A stretch of DNA of 64,000 bases. Source: Steromphala cineraria. Its lineage: Eukaryota; Mollusca; Gastropoda; Trochida; Trochidae. Below the pieces are notes generated by a model. The model saw nothing but the letters and a program-made list of their open reading frames with translations, did no database searches and was not told the DNA's origin. This document shows positions 1 through 12,008 of this stretch, piece after piece (the first letter of the stretch is position 1; every line of letters begins with the position of its first letter). Location of the stretch: NCBI GenBank assembly GCA_916613615.1, contig OU744723.1, positions 30,758,171 to 30,822,170 of the forward strand. Reading direction: 5' to 3'. Position numbers and translations under genes: made by a program.

Positions 1-222
1 TCAAGGAGTCTGCAAACAAAGTTTCAGCTTTCTAGGCCTTATGGTTATGGAGAAGACGATGAAAATAAGTTTTTAGGGCGTGGCCCCTGTGGCCCTTATT
101 AGGGGTCACAGGGCCACTAAAGCTACAATTTATAATCCTCACAAGCCAAGGAGTCTGTACACAAAGTTTCAGCTTTCTATGCCTTATGGTTATGGAGAAG
201 ACGATGAAAATAAGTTTTGTCA
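1..222. repeat. Diverged direct repeat with 145-bp period
   Basis: The stretch from base 2 to about 75 recurs from 147 to 220 with few changes, so two units in direct orientation start 145 bp apart. Between them, 80-116 is a GC-rich imperfect inverted repeat (GTGGCCCCTGTGGCCC against GGGTCACAGGGCCAC) able to fold. No coding potential is evident. The first copy is cut by the window edge, so more units may lie upstream. Confidence 0.75.
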
Positions 223-1751
223 TGATTATTGGTTTTTGTTATATGTATATGTATATGCATAACGCGAGATTTCTCATGACAATGCACGATTGTAGCAATT
301 TAGTAGTAACGCTTTTCAGTTTTATTTCAGCAGGCACTAAGAGTAAATTGAAATTAAACCATATTGTCTTTGCTTTGGATATTTTATGAACTTTAATTTA
401 CTACTCTATTGTTTCCTGTTTGCGATGTGTTCGTAATTTTATTTGATTCAAATATTAAATAAGAGAAGTTGTTTGCATTTTTCTGAAACCAATTCACTCT
501 ACTATTGACATAAATCAGTCAAATATTTGACAATCTGTTGATATTGTTTATAAAAATGCTAGATTTCATATAATTTCATCGTCTTTTTTAAAGATTTTAC
601 TTAATCAATAACCTGAATGCTCGGCTCCCCTACGCTACGCCTTTGGAGACGTTTATACGTGGGTATATTCATTACATGTCTTGACCTAACAAGATCAATA
701 GAACATTAACAATAATCTACTAATTACGATTTTATAAAAACATCTAATGGCTTTCTTGCAATAAGACTAGGTAAAAACTACATAGTACATACATAGGCTT
801 ATATAGAAAAATTACACATGATACAACAGAAAGTACCGCTGCCTGTGTCAATCCTCAGTAGCTTAATTAATAGAGGCGTTGCATCGCAACATAAAGGTCC
901 CTGCTTCGTTTCCAACGTTGATCGTTAACAATTCTGAAAAAACTAAATTCTAAATTTTACAAGTCCATTGATTTATCAAAGTTGAAAATCTCTTCACCTA
1001 ACTTAATGTGGGTGTACAATAAGGAGTAGGTGTTTTAGAAATAATATCACACTCTGAAGTTTACACGTATTCTCGAACGTTGATTGGTCTGGGGCATGGT
1101 CATGTGACCGAAGTTTCATCGATTCATTTGTCATGAACTCACACAAAAAAGCGTTCATACTTGTGTGAACGTTTTCAGGTCGTGTGCACATTCACCGGAA
1201 CTACTTAATTCTCCATCCATCAACAAATCAAATGTTAATTAATAAATATTTAGTATATATTACCAAAGAAACTTAAATCATATTTTATCAACGAAGAAAT
1301 ATATTTTGATGTGAAAAACATTCATTTTATCATTTGCTTTAGATCAGTTGTAAGACTGAACATTGGATCTGATCGAACGGAACGAAATGCATTTTTCTAC
1401 AGTTGCTTGATCGATTTTACATGACGATCACTATTGAGTACTGTATGGCGTAAAAAGACAACCTTATACTCACGATGTATACACAAGAGCCTAAAATGTT
1501 ACGGTAGAGCAGTTATTATAATCAAAATATCACTTAACCACAGTTGTTTACATATTTTGACGAAGATACCCCTGCAAATGGCGGCCAGCATGACACGACG
1601 TTATGTTATATAAGGCAGATAACTCTGATCTCCCGTCCTTGAGCGCAAGGATTTTATCATTGTGCGCGCTTCATTTAGCATATCTTTGTGCAGCGTGTTC
1701 TTAATAACACTGTCTCAGACCATTTTTAATAAATACTTAGTTTCTTTCCAA
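223..1751. other. No supported gene
   Basis: AT-rich sequence without a convincing open frame, RNA gene or named repeat. A small hairpin around 1150-1172 (GTTCA/TGAAC arms) is too short to mean much. Confidence 0.5.
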
Positions 1752-1830
1752 ATTGGGAATATTTCTTGTCGCGGTGTTATTCGTTCATAGGATCATCAGA
1801 AGTCATATCACTCCGCCGTTCCATTCCATA
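1752..1830 (+). repeat. Dispersed repeat, shared with 32,712-32,790
   Basis: A core of about 30 bases beginning GGGAATATTTCTTGTCGC is shared in the same orientation with 32,713-32,744, and weaker similarity continues for about 50 bases. This indicates two fragments of one dispersed repeat family. I do not recognise the family. Confidence 0.55.
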
Positions 1831-1853
1831 TATGGTGCGAAATTATAAGAATT

Positions 1854-1950
1854 GAATGTCAGTTTGTGTGTTTGCACTGGAAAATGAACGATGTCAAAGC
1901 TACATTCAAACTCTCATGTGAACCCGCTCGCAACACACAAACTGACATTC
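1854..1950. repeat. Short foldback repeat
   Basis: The arms 1854-1874 and 1930-1950 are inverted copies matching at 19 of 21 positions (GAATGTCAGTTTGTG against its complement) around a loop of about 55 bases. Probably a small MITE remnant. No target duplication was identified. Confidence 0.55.
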
Positions 1951-2495
1951 ATTTCTTAAATGAAGGGGTGTATCGGTCAATACATCTGCAGTTAGAACAA
2001 ATGAAACTATTGTAACCAGACCGAAAGTGGGGTGTGTACTATGTAGTAAATAACGACCCGGTCCTGAGCGGTTATTGCAAATGGCACAATCTATACGATG
2101 TGTAAATATCGTCAATCTGAATTACAACTCATAGAATACTTCTCAAATACTCCTTTTTTCATTCAATCTTGATAACTTTTAATCGTGATCAGGGCCATAA
2201 CCAACCATGGTTAGATTATGAAATGTATGAAAATCATAATCTAAACGTCTCCAGATTCAATGTCCTCGTATCAAACACACCTTTAATTCTTCCTTATTTA
2301 CAAATGTAGATGTTTTAATAATATATTAAGCTTCTGAATAGTATATATAAATGTTTTATGTACATTATTTTTATGCATTTCGGCCGAGTGCATTAACCTA
2401 TTATGCTTGATTTCACACGATACGCACGTGCTTCAGTCAGCTGATCGGTGCACAGTACACCAGATCGCAGTTCAGACGTCAGTACACACCATACA
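1951..2495. other. No supported gene; flank of DUF3504 pseudogene
   Basis: AT-rich non-coding sequence. Bases 2410-2495 are less AT-rich and may be old 5' untranslated sequence of the pseudogene that starts at 2496. No TATA box can be argued for. Confidence 0.4.
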
Positions 2496-3510
2496 ATGGC
2501 GGACTAAGGCTCTGATGACGATCTTATTGAAACTAGTCAACAAATCGAACATCTGCCCAATGTTTTGGGTAATGATTCAACTTGTTTAATTTCAGACGAT
2601 AACACTGGTAGGTTTAATTACATAGCAACAACACAAGAAAATCTTAATACCATTTCGAAACACCCACAAAATCTGGTCGATCAATACCTTCACAAAGTGG
2701 GCCATTTGAGAAACAGTCATAACATTGATTAAGAACCACAAATAAAAAGCAAAGTGAAGTTGATGAACGACAATGAATTGGGTTATTGGCTCAGTCGTTT
2801 TGTCGTTGAAGTCCGAAAAGAAATTGGTCAAGTTTATCCACCCTCATCTCTACTCACCCTTGTGATGGGATTGCAATCCTTCATCTTGATGGAAACAAAG
2901 CGGAACATCGATCTTCTGAACAGTACCACATTTGAGGATTTCAGGTATGTCGTCGTTTCGTTATTCATGTCAATGATTACTTCACCATTTTATACTTTGT
3001 ATATCAAACCTTTCTTTAAACACATTTAATTTCCTTGCATTTTGTGAATCTTCACAGATTATCATAAGCAATCAAGGGTTAACATTACATCGATACATGA
3101 CAAAATAACTTGTTGCCCATTTTCACAACTATTTAAGGCGATCCCGGATCTGAATTCGCTCATATTAGTATCAACACAACACAACAGCGATATAATCATT
3201 ATCTTATTTTAAAAAATCAACTTTATCTTATATAGACAAGTGTTGGATTGGGATTTGAAGAGGCTGTCTACCGGACCCGGTCACAACAAACGTCAAGCCA
3301 AATCGATCGAAGATGAGGAAGAAATACAACTATTGGAGAAGGAAATCCTAGGTACCAACAACCACCGGGTACTAATCCACACATTGGTATACCTAAATGA
3401 TAAACACTTCGCCCTGAGAAGTGACTAGGAACATCGAAACCTATGACACAAGCCCAGTCAAATAACTATTCAACAGGTTGATGGTAATACCTTCCTCAGG
3501 CATATGTAAT
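2496..3510 (+). pseudogene. Crypton-like tyrosine recombinase (DUF3504), N-terminal half
   Basis: Two exons in one frame resemble the DUF3504 domain of Crypton transposons and of the host ZMYM2/QRICH1/KIAA1958-like proteins derived from them. Exon 1 runs from an ATG at 2496 to 2944 and contains the hallmark stretch YWLSRFVVEVRK followed by YPPSSLLTLVMGLQ. Exon 2 runs from 3236 and contains VLDWDLKRL, then a decayed form of the usual LRxxDEHRNL motif. Exon 1 has in-frame TAA at 2505 and 2730; exon 2 has TAG at 3426, with EHRNL continuing beyond it in frame. The match then reads IQQVDGNTFLR and stops near 3510, where the 3' end of a minus-strand LINE begins. The catalytic half is missing here but resembles 20,465-20,850. 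A decayed transposon or domesticated copy is the likely reading. Confidence 0.8.
2945..3235 (+). other. Intron of the DUF3504 pseudogene
   Basis: The donor GTATGT follows GATTTCAG at 2944, and the acceptor TATATAG ends at 3235. Splicing joins AG to A and restores an arginine codon within the conserved phrase FEDFRQVLDWDLKRL. The 291-bp intron shows that this copy was not produced by retroposition of a spliced mRNA. Confidence 0.75.
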
Positions 3511-3761
3511 TCATGTGATTTAAACATATTTTATTCATGAAATTAAAGCATTTACATGAATATGGATTGGCACAACAAGCTTTTAGCTTATATAAGTGCC
3601 GCTCCATTAAATATTACAAAATACAGTCAAAAATACAAATCAAAATGTACAAAGTAAAGTAGTAATTCCACATAGGCCGACGAACAGCACAATAATAAGT
3701 GGTTTAAATTCAACAATATAAATAAAATATAGGAGTTCTATAATATTTTAAAGTTAGGCGT

Positions 3762-5365
3762 TTACAATAACTTAAAACGTTGTGAATCTTGTATAAATTT
3801 ATGGACAGATTCAAGAATATTCTGATTTATTATTTCGCTTAAATATTGATCACCATATAGAATGGTATATACATCAACATCATTTTTGTAGAAATATGTA
3901 TCTGATCTTAATAGATTGAAATTAGGGCAGAAAAGGAAATAGTGGAGAGAATCTTCCCATAGATGTCCGCAAGAACAAGTTGAATTGTTTGAAATATACC
4001 TGTTAAATTTATCGGCGTTTAAGTCACTACAACCCAATCTGAGCCGGGCATGGATAATTGAGCACAATCTGGTTCCGAAATTCTTGTCAAAGAAGACATT
4101 ATTTTGCTTGGTCTGTAATTGATTTTTGAATGAGTTTATTGTTTGAGAGTTCCGTATTTCCGTTGGTAGATTATTCCATAAGGGTATGGTGTCTGGTAAA
4201 AAGGAGCGGGCATACGTCTCCGTATGACAACGTATTGTACCGTACACTTTGAGTATTTCTAAGATTGTATGAGCTTATATCTGAAACATTTTCTGGAATA
4301 AGATCCGATAAGTAGTTTGGAGTTAGGTTATTTATCATTTTTTAGAATAGCGTTAATTTTGTTTATCTCTACGTTGTGTTAATGGTATAAAATCAGTTTC
4401 TTTGTATATTATATCATGACTAGTGCCTATCACTGCTCCACAAATTGTTCGTAGTGCATCTAATTGTAAAGTTTCAAGTAATGTAGATTGTTCCTTTGTA
4501 CAATTATCCCATATATGGCAACACTAGTCAAAATGTGGCAATATGTAATAGGTATACATACATTCAAGTGTTCTTCTTGTTAATCTATATTTAAAACTTC
4601 TTAAACAATTAACCATATAACTTACATTTTTTATTATTTCTTCAATTTGTCTTTTCCAAAAGCAATCTTTTTGTAGATAAACACCTAAATGTTTGTGGCA
4701 GCTTACTTCATTTACTGTATATCCTTTTATTTCTATAGGTGGAGAGACGGTGGGGTTAACTTTACGAGAAAACAAAATAGTTTCAGTTTTTGTTGGATTA
4801 AAATTTACTTGCCACGCATCAGCCCAATCAGAAATACGATTTAAATCAGTGTTTAAAATTATTGTTGCATTTATTGGGTCTTCAACAACAATGTACACGG
4901 AGGTGTCGTCCGCAAATAATCGAATATTACTATTAATGCCCTCAACAATATCATTTATATAAACTAAGAATAGTAGTGGACCTAAGACGGAGCCCTGAGG
5001 AACTCCTGCCGATATGTGCTTTAAGTCAGAAGATTTGCCATCTATAACTACTTTTTGTAATCGGTCTGATAGATAGTCGCGAAACCAATTGAGCAAACTT
5101 CCACGAATGCCATAGGCTTCTAATTTATGTATTATACCCTTGTGCCATACTTTATCAAAAGCTTTACTTATATCACAGAAAACAGCCTTAACTTCTTTTC
5201 CATTATCCAAAGCATTTGCAATGAAATCGTATAAATAAGTAAGTTGATACGCAGTACAATCACCTGGCATAAAACCTGACTGCAAGTTGGTTAGAACATT
5301 ATTATCTAGAAAAAAGTTAAATACATATTTCAAAACACATTTTTCAAATACCTTCCCTATGCAGC
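3762..5365 (-). pseudogene. LINE ORF2, reverse transcriptase and C-terminal domain
   Basis: Reading starts at the TA at 5366, with SCIGKVFEK as the first conserved RT block. The open part to 4524 holds RT motif A (FCDISKAFDKVWH), motif B (SAGVPQGSVLGPLLF) and the catalytic FADD in LFADDTSVY, then the thumb region. A TAG at 4524-4526 replaces the residue expected before CCHIWDNC. Stops and at least one frameshift lie between 4250 and 4400. The frame then continues to 3762 through a region with ARSFLPDTIPLWNNLP and a CSCGHLWEDSLHYFLFCP zinc-knuckle. The same C-terminal architecture occurs on the plus strand at 11,060-11,607. Motifs are those of jockey/CR1-like LINEs; the exact clade needs a phylogeny. 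Confidence 0.9.
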
Positions 5366-5367
5366 TA

Positions 5368-5570
5368 CAGTTGAACCAGAAAGAAAGTACCCCCTTTCTA
5401 GAAATTTCTAGAAATTTTCTAGAACGTATCTAGAAATTTTCTAGAACGTATCTAGAAATTTTCTAGTGCGTATCTAGAAATTTTCTAGAACGTATCTAGA
5501 AATTTTCTAGTGCGTATCTAGAAATTTCTAGAAATTTCTAGAAATTTCGAGTTTTTATTTTTTGCAAGAT
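5368..5570. repeat. Left terminal inverted repeat with TCTAGAA subrepeat array
   Basis: After the 27-bp terminus, 5397-5552 is a direct array of 22-bp units (TCTAGAAATTTTCTAGAACG, with a variant ending TGCG) flanked by shorter palindromic TCTAGAAATTTCTAGA units. It is followed by CGAGTTTTTATTTTTTGC, matching the inner edge of the right repeat. Each unit is itself palindromic. The two ends share architecture and motifs more than exact sequence. Confidence 0.85.
5521..5548. promoter_or_regulatory. Perfect heat-shock-element array (six pentamers)
   Basis: The bases read GAA-at-TTC-ta-GAA-at-TTC-ta-GAA-at-TTC, six alternating nGAAn pentamers without a gap. This is the consensus for HSF trimer binding, which needs about three. 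Further TTCnnGAA cores lie in the subrepeats upstream. Binding is inferred, not shown. Confidence 0.6.
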
Positions 5571-8500
5571 ATTCAAAATCTAATCAAATGTTTCAAAACT
5601 GTTTATTAAATCTTATGTCATGTGGAAATATGAAGTCTGTGAGTTTACTAGAAACGGAGATATTCCATGTTGAAGTTTTTCTCCTCTACAACCTGCCCTC
5701 ATTATAACGCCCCTGCTAATCAGCTGTCACGCATGGCTAACGCGCTGCATAACGAGAGCTTACAGGCTTTGTCGCTGATTAAATCACCATTCATTGTTTA
5801 CTAAGATAGCTGTCGCACAACAAATAGTTGTTTGTGAAACAGCTTATAATTATTGTGTTTGTATTTTCTGAAGTCATCAGTTAAATGAAAGATTACAAGA
5901 ATCGCATCCCTAACATTTTGATATCTTTCTGCTATGTGTTAAATTGTATGAATTGATAAGAAGACTAAGAAAGTTATAAATGTAATTTTATATAGTTTGT
6001 AAAACCAAACACGAATAATTTAGCATTAGAAAGTTTATAACAACAATACAGTCCTTTTGTATCATATCACGCAATTAAAACAACTCAAAATGGCGGGTCA
6101 ACATGACTTTGATGAAAGGACCTCTTTCAAGTCCAGCGTATTATGTATTTTAGACTTGTGACAAACATACAATGATTGATCTTATTACATAACTCGGCTT
6201 CGGTGTTTCTTGCACCATACACTTTGATGTGAAGAATGAACTGTATGAATTATCCTAGTGTTTAAACAACTTGCAAATAACACGTCGCATGACCTTGTTA
6301 TGCATGTATTACCGTTAATACATGTATATTGCCGCATATGCACAATACACTGCATGTGTATTTCCCGAATGTGTGCTTTACCAATATACAGTGTCTTAAT
6401 GATAAGACCCAGCGTATGATATACACTGTAGGTTACACTAAATGCATGAAGGCAGCTACATATTAGAAACGAAAATCTACGTTATCTTGTTATAGACCCT
6501 TTCATATAACATGACTCCATTAATGATCAAGTGCTATGGGAGAGAAAACATCATTAAATCATTACATTCTTTATGCATCGAATAAATAGATGTGTGTATT
6601 TGTATATCAGAGAGACATTATCGACATCAATGTGACTGTCCTATGGAAATCAGGTCCGACATTTTGAAGTTGGCGACATCACACGAACAAACCTGATGTA
6701 ATTACAAAACTGTTGATACAAACTATTTTTGATAAAATATCCGCACCTTTACATATTATAAATCAAATTACTACTTAAAATGCCTCGCAATCATGTTTTA
6801 ATGCCGTTGCCAGGCTTTTCACACTGATGGTGCCGGTCATTGTTTATGATTGTGTCCAATTCTGCGCTCCTATGTATCAAGTTGACAATTATAAATCAAA
6901 CAAAATGTTACACTCAACATCCTGTCTCAACGAGGCTGTATACTTATCATGTACACTTATATGACATATGTATAAACTGGAATGTTATCTTGAATTTTGC
7001 TTCGCACAAGAGATACCCTCGGTAGTTCTGTTGATGCTGTGTTTTAAAGTTCATTTGTCCATTTGCCTTCATTGTCTTTAACATGCTGCTTCTCACTGTT
7101 GTTAATCAAATTCCTTTGTCGGACAATACAGTATCATCATTTTTATTTTATTATTGCAGCTAGATACAAGTGGCCATTTTACACTCATTAAAAACTTTCC
7201 GTCGGTGCAATAAAATATATATTATTCTTAATGGCTAACCCGTTATCAATTGTGTGATTGTTTAGATGGACTGAGTTAAAAGGGGAACGTTCAATACTTA
7301 TGACCTAGTTCAGAGCAATATGGGAAATAAAGTCTAGATTAACTGAATGAAAAGTTAAAAGCAATATAATTATATAAATGAAGGTACTATAATTATTAAG
7401 ATAAACTTAATTTTTACTCTAGATAAAATTTATAGTGGCAGCTGATTATGGTTGTATGCTAAGCTTGACTTTTCAATATCGTAAGTATCTGAGTCATTCT
7501 GTTTACATGATTCTTTCATTACAATGATGAAACAGCTATGTCTGTCGTAAACATTATTTTTAGTCTCAGAGGTTGAAAAGATGTCATAAAGTGTGTATTA
7601 TTCAAGTTTATTGAAAAGAAGAATTTATTTTATGCAATGTACAAAGTATTTACTGCATTTTATTTCTGTACTGCATTTCCGTATGAATTTTTTTCCCATA
7701 ATCTTGACTTATTACTTATTATTGTCCATACGACGCTGTTCGTTTCTGTAATCATGATGTCACACTGACAATAAAATATCTCTCTGCCTACAGATTAAAT
7801 GCAACGTTCCGATCGTTTAAGGTTTTGTTTATAACTTTACTATTGTGGAGGTAACTAAGTGACAAACTACTCGAGTCGCACGTCGTGAGAAATGTTAAAT
7901 ATAAATAAATAAATGCTAAACATATTTTTATATCATTTGAGGTGAGACGTTAATAAATAATCGGTCTGTCTGTTATATATCTGCATTCTTTATATTACAA
8001 AAACAATGAGGCATTTCATCAGCAAAAAAGTCAGTTACATTTCGAACTTATTAGGTGTTTAAGTACACAAATTACTGTCGTCACATCACGGTTATACTGA
8101 TATCAAAGAAACAAGTTTTACTGAACATTCAATTTAAGGTTTAGAGGGATAGAGCACAATTATATGTTAATTTGACAAATTTAGAGTTATTGAAATACAT
8201 CCGTAGTAAATATGTTTGCTCTATTTTCTTATTGTTTCGCTTGTTGTAAAGGTATGCAGATAAAATGCATACATGTATGAACAGACGTACATTTGTAACT
8301 GTGTCTATTTATCTGATTTGATAATGGTAAAACTATTCTTCTCTGTCATTTTTCATTTTACTTTTTAACGAGACTAGCACTGCATCGTACACGTTAGGAG
8401 GTTAGGAACACCACTAGAATTGTCAAAAGTTTGAAATATCAACTCATTGAAATGTTTATTAAAACGGTTTGACTGGTCAACAGTTACTTGACGGCTGAGT

Positions 8501-8694
8501 GAGAAGCAACCCTTACACACAAGCTCCATTGTTTTGTTCGAGTATCTATGTTTCATACCATCTCTATACTATATATCGAGGTGCTCCTCAGGCATACCGG
8601 ATGTTCATGCGTTGAGTTACTGTGCAAAATAGTTACAAACCTCGACCTCGGGTTTAAGTTAGATGAACACCTCGATCTCAGTCGGTAACTATTA
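5571..8694. other. Interior of the 12.6-kb element, no supported gene
   Basis: No open frame above background and no transposase motif on either strand. Bases 7890-7975 (an ATAAATAA tract followed by GTCTGTCTG) look like the 3' tip of another LINE, but no coding part remains. Confidence 0.5.
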
Positions 8695-9145
8695 CGAAGA
8701 AGAAGAAGATTATTATATTTACATGTAAGTGTCACACACTTTAAAAGTGTCCGGCCAAAAGTGACCTATGAGACACTAAAATCATCATAAGACATGTTAT
8801 AAATAATAATGATATATGTTAAAATCCGACATCATAAAACATAATTTATAATAAATGGAAGTAACTCAGTGCTAAATTACATACATGTTTATGCAAAATA
8901 CAATATTAAATGGCTGATTTATACCTTTTGTTATACATACAATATAAACTGTTGCGGCGATGGATTTGATGTGGTGTATATTGGACAGCAAGTAAATAGC
9001 CTTATCAAGAGAAGATAATCTGTGAAAATACTGGTCACATACATTAAGTTTATAAAATAGCTCAGATCTTATTTCTTTGTAGAAACTGCACTCGACAAGA
9101 AAATGAACCTCGTCCTCTATAGAATTACTATTACGTATCTCCCCA
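8695..9145 (-). mobile_element. LINE 3' fragment, C-terminal domain and 3' UTR
   Basis: Read on the minus strand, about 80 codons from 9140 are open and contain IEDEVHFLVECSFYKEIRSE, the histidine-cysteine part of the C-terminal zinc-knuckle common in LINE ORF2. A 3' UTR follows with TTTTAGTGTCTCATAGG and a GGTCA/TGGCC hairpin, ending in a (CTT)n tail at 8697-8712. The 5' side is truncated. The 3' UTR motif recurs in several other LINE pieces in this window. Confidence 0.75.
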
Positions 9146-9479
9146 ATTACATAAGCAATTATCTAGCAAGCAGAACTTGTTAAATATGTTGCGGCAGAAG
9201 ATAAAAGATCTTACGGAGAAACTGCATATTTTACAAAACAAACTCATAAAAATGTCGGCTGTGCATGTACATGAAATATACAATATTTTCCAAATTAAAT
9301 CAATATTTTTATGACTTTAGGGATTCTTACTTATAGAACGAGATGAACATTATTATCTAAATTCTTTGAAATAGGTAATTAAAGGAAATAAAGACTATTC
9401 TACCGTTTCTTCTCGTGACACAGTGAAACTAAGAACAAAACGTTTATCAGACGTTTATCCTCATAAATATTTAATTGTC

Positions 9480-9946
9480 TTATAATCCACAGCCCTTCTT
9501 TGTGTTTTCTATTGTCTTCTTCTTCCGCGGTAACGATCTTAAAATCATTTATCAATAATATTGTGTATGTTGGAGCGGATTAAACTTGTAAAATTGTACA
9601 AAACAGCTACAAAACCAACTTACGACAAGCACATGTCACTTTCATATTTTGATTGCTGTTAAATAAGTTATTGAATTGCATGTTCAAATTGTTCTCTAAA
9701 TACGATATTATTGTTATCGTGTGATTGTCTTGTAAGTCTTGCTGTTGAACCTGTGTAATTATTTGTTTTAATGTATTCTCTTATATTACTGTACTACTGT
9801 GATATTCAATGCTTTTAGTGTCTCACAGGCCATATGGCCGGGTGTTTTTTAATATTTCTTGTATGATATGTCTGTATTGTTTTTTGTTGTAAAAGTGCGT
9901 GACACTTTAATAAACATTATCTCTTCTCTCTCTCTCTCTGTTATAA
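9480..9946 (+). mobile_element. LINE 3' UTR fragment with (CT)n tail
   Basis: No coding sequence remains, but the end matches the LINE 3' UTR pattern seen elsewhere here: TTTTAGTGTCTCACAGG followed by a GGCCATATGGCC hairpin, a short run to ATAAACATT, and a (CT)n tail at about 9929-9945. The upstream boundary is a guess. Confidence 0.6.
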
Positions 9947-9949
9947 AAT

Positions 9950-10110
9950 GGTAACATGCGTTACCAGATGATAGCAAATGCAATTAACTCAGCGAACCGT
10001 ATCTCCTGAACACGCCAGCGGGCGCTCAAGTGTAATAGACAAATAGGTCGGGATGTCAAAACATAAGTTTCAATAAACAGTTAAAGTTACAATACACATT
10101 CGGATTCTAG
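9950..10110 (+). repeat. Dispersed repeat, shared with about 14,160-14,330
   Basis: The segments AACTCAGCGAACCGTATCTCC here and AACTCAGTCAACCGTATCTCC at 14,190 begin about 140 bases of colinear similarity that ends in ACACATTCGGATTCT in both. They are two diverged copies in direct orientation of an unrecognised repeat, both inside the 12.6-kb element. Confidence 0.65.
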
Positions 10111-10204
10111 AGAGGGACAGGGACGCTAATCTTTTCCTTAGATGATAGCGCAAAAGTACATTATGTAATTCAGTTTATGGCAGGGGTTCATGCTTGTTAC
10201 CGCG

Positions 10205-10420
10205 CAGTGGTAGTTGGATGTAAAAACTAGTTTACTTTTTAAGAAATAATGTGCTATTTTATTATTGATGTATTAACGTTTTTTAGTCTCTCATAACCCA
10301 TTTTTGGGTGGCTCACTTTTTACACTTGTATATCGTATTTTTAACTCGTATGTAACCTATGTAAAAAAACGATGTGAGGCTTAAATAAATAATCTGTCTG
10401 TCTGTATGTCTGTAAAAAAT
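10205..10420 (+). mobile_element. LINE 3' UTR fragment with (TCTG)n tail
   Basis: TTTTTTAGTCTCTCATAACCCA followed by TTTTTGGGT gives the same short hairpin position as in neighbouring LINE tails but with a different stem. It ends at AATAAATAA and a (TCTG)n tract at about 10,398-10,416. No coding part remains. Confidence 0.6.
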
Positions 10421-10439
10421 ATTTCAGAATTTGGAATTG

Positions 10440-11059
10440 TCTTTAAGTTTAGATTTTACGGTTTTGAAAAGTAAACTTATTGATGTAGATAAAATGAATT
10501 GGTTTGCACAACTTTGGGATGATAAGGGTAATCCAAATGGTAACAAGTTAAGAACTAATCGTTTTTATTAAAACCCACTTTGGTATTTCTTCTTATGTTA
10601 GTAGAGTAAATGACAGGGCCCATAGAAGTTATTTAGCTAAGTTTAGATGTGGCACACTCCCCTTAGAGATAGAACTTGGCTGGTTTAAGAAACCAAAAAC
10701 TCCCCTTGAACAACGTATATGTAAATATTGTAAATCAACTAAGATTGAGGACGAGACACATTTTTTGATGGAATGTGATTTATACTCTGATTTGAGAACC
10801 CCTTTTTTGGATATCGTCTCTTCAAGAATTCCAACTTTCAGCCAATTATCTATTTTAGACCAAACCATACTTATTATGCAGTGCGACGATCTATCAATTC
10901 CCGTAGCTGCACTTGTTTCAAACATGTATAAACTTAGATTATTTGCTCCCACCACACTCGCTATTTAAACTAACTTTTTATCTCCTGTTTTAAGATAATG
11001 TATGTAGCATATTGTTTTATGTACATCTATTTTAGCACTTTCAGTGCTTTTAACTTATA
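10440..11059 (+). pseudogene. LINE ORF2 C-terminal fragment with zinc-knuckle
   Basis: After a frameshift near 10,570 the plus-strand frame reads VNDRAHRSYLAKFRCGTLPLE and then RICKYCKSTKIEDETHFLMECDLY, a CxxC...H...C zinc-knuckle typical of LINE C-termini, to a stop at 10,968. The 3' UTR contains TTTTAGCACTTTCAGTGCT, a perfect 6-bp stem. The 5' part, including RT, is missing. It abuts the next LINE fragment at 11,060 in the same orientation. Confidence 0.75.
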
Positions 11060-12008
11060 TTGAATATTGTACCTCCAAAATTGTCCGATGTTGTTACTTA
11101 CAATCTTCGTGATATCACAAAACTTCGGACCATCAACTGTAAAACTACAAATTATGCCAGATCGTTCTTACCGGACACAATCAAATTATGGAACTCCTTA
11201 ACGCCCGAAGTCAGAGACTCGCCATCATTATCAAGCTTTAAAAATGAACTTCTAAAGGATACCGACACATACAGCCATTTTGATTTAAATTACGGTACAC
11301 GATCTTGTCAAATTTCACACTCTCGACTCAGGCTTGAATGCAGTGACCTAAATGCTCATAAATACGAAAGATTTATTTCTCAAACACCCGACTGCTCGTG
11401 CGGCTTCAATTATGGAGATTCATACCACTACTTCTTTTTATGTCCTCTTTACAGTGATATAAGGGAAAACATGTTCTTCTACAAAAATAGATATGATCTA
11501 AAGTCTCTTTTATTTGGAAACTCAAATTGTTCCCCATGCAGAAATAAGCAACTTTTAATCTCAGTACACTCTTTTATAGATTTAACAGGCAGATTTGATC
11601 ATTGACCACTGAGATGATGGATGTTGTATCTATTTATAAATCATATTGACATTTGTCCATCTTTTTTAGAATATTGTTCTTATCATTGTACGCATGCTAT
11701 TTTGTAATTTCAATCTTTACTGTACTATTGATGGCTTGTGTAAAAAAACTCTTATCAACTGTAAATTCACCATGTCACATTTGCCATACATGTATTCTGG
11801 AGCGGTATTCAGATAAGCTATTGCTTGTTTACCAATCCAGTTCTTCTAAAGAAATAAATATGTTTAAACCATATTGAATATTAAAAGTACATTAGTGTCT
11901 AATAGGCCCAAGTTGGCCGGGCGATGACATCATGTATCTACATGTATGTTTGACCTGTGCCAATCGCTAGACACTTGAAAAAAATATTGTTCTTCTTCTT
12001 CTTCTTCT
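11060..12008 (+). pseudogene. LINE ORF2 C-terminal fragment and 3' UTR
   Basis: An intact run to 11,607 contains YARSFLPDTIKLWNSLTPEV, RLRLECSDLNAHKYERFI and CSCGFNYGDSYHYFFLCP. It is homologous to the tail of the split minus-strand LINE (3762-4247) but from a distinct copy. The 3' UTR carries the AGTGTCTAATAGGCCCAAGTTGGCC hairpin motif and ends in a (CTT)n tail at about 11,992-12,008. The fragment is 5'-truncated; 11,060 marks where recognisable sequence begins. Confidence 0.8.

Noticed and set aside
2510..2545. CTGATGA...GAAAC resembling a hammerhead ribozyme core
   Set aside because: Helices I and III are not supported by the flanks, and the bases lie in frame within the DUF3504 coding sequence. 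Chance match.
2496..3440. All three in-frame stops in the DUF3504 sequence (TAA, TAA, TAG) could be read as glutamine, as in a ciliate code
   Set aside because: Other coding pieces in the window use the standard code, with TAA and TAG ending conserved frames at expected places, and the copy also lacks its second half. Simple decay explains it.
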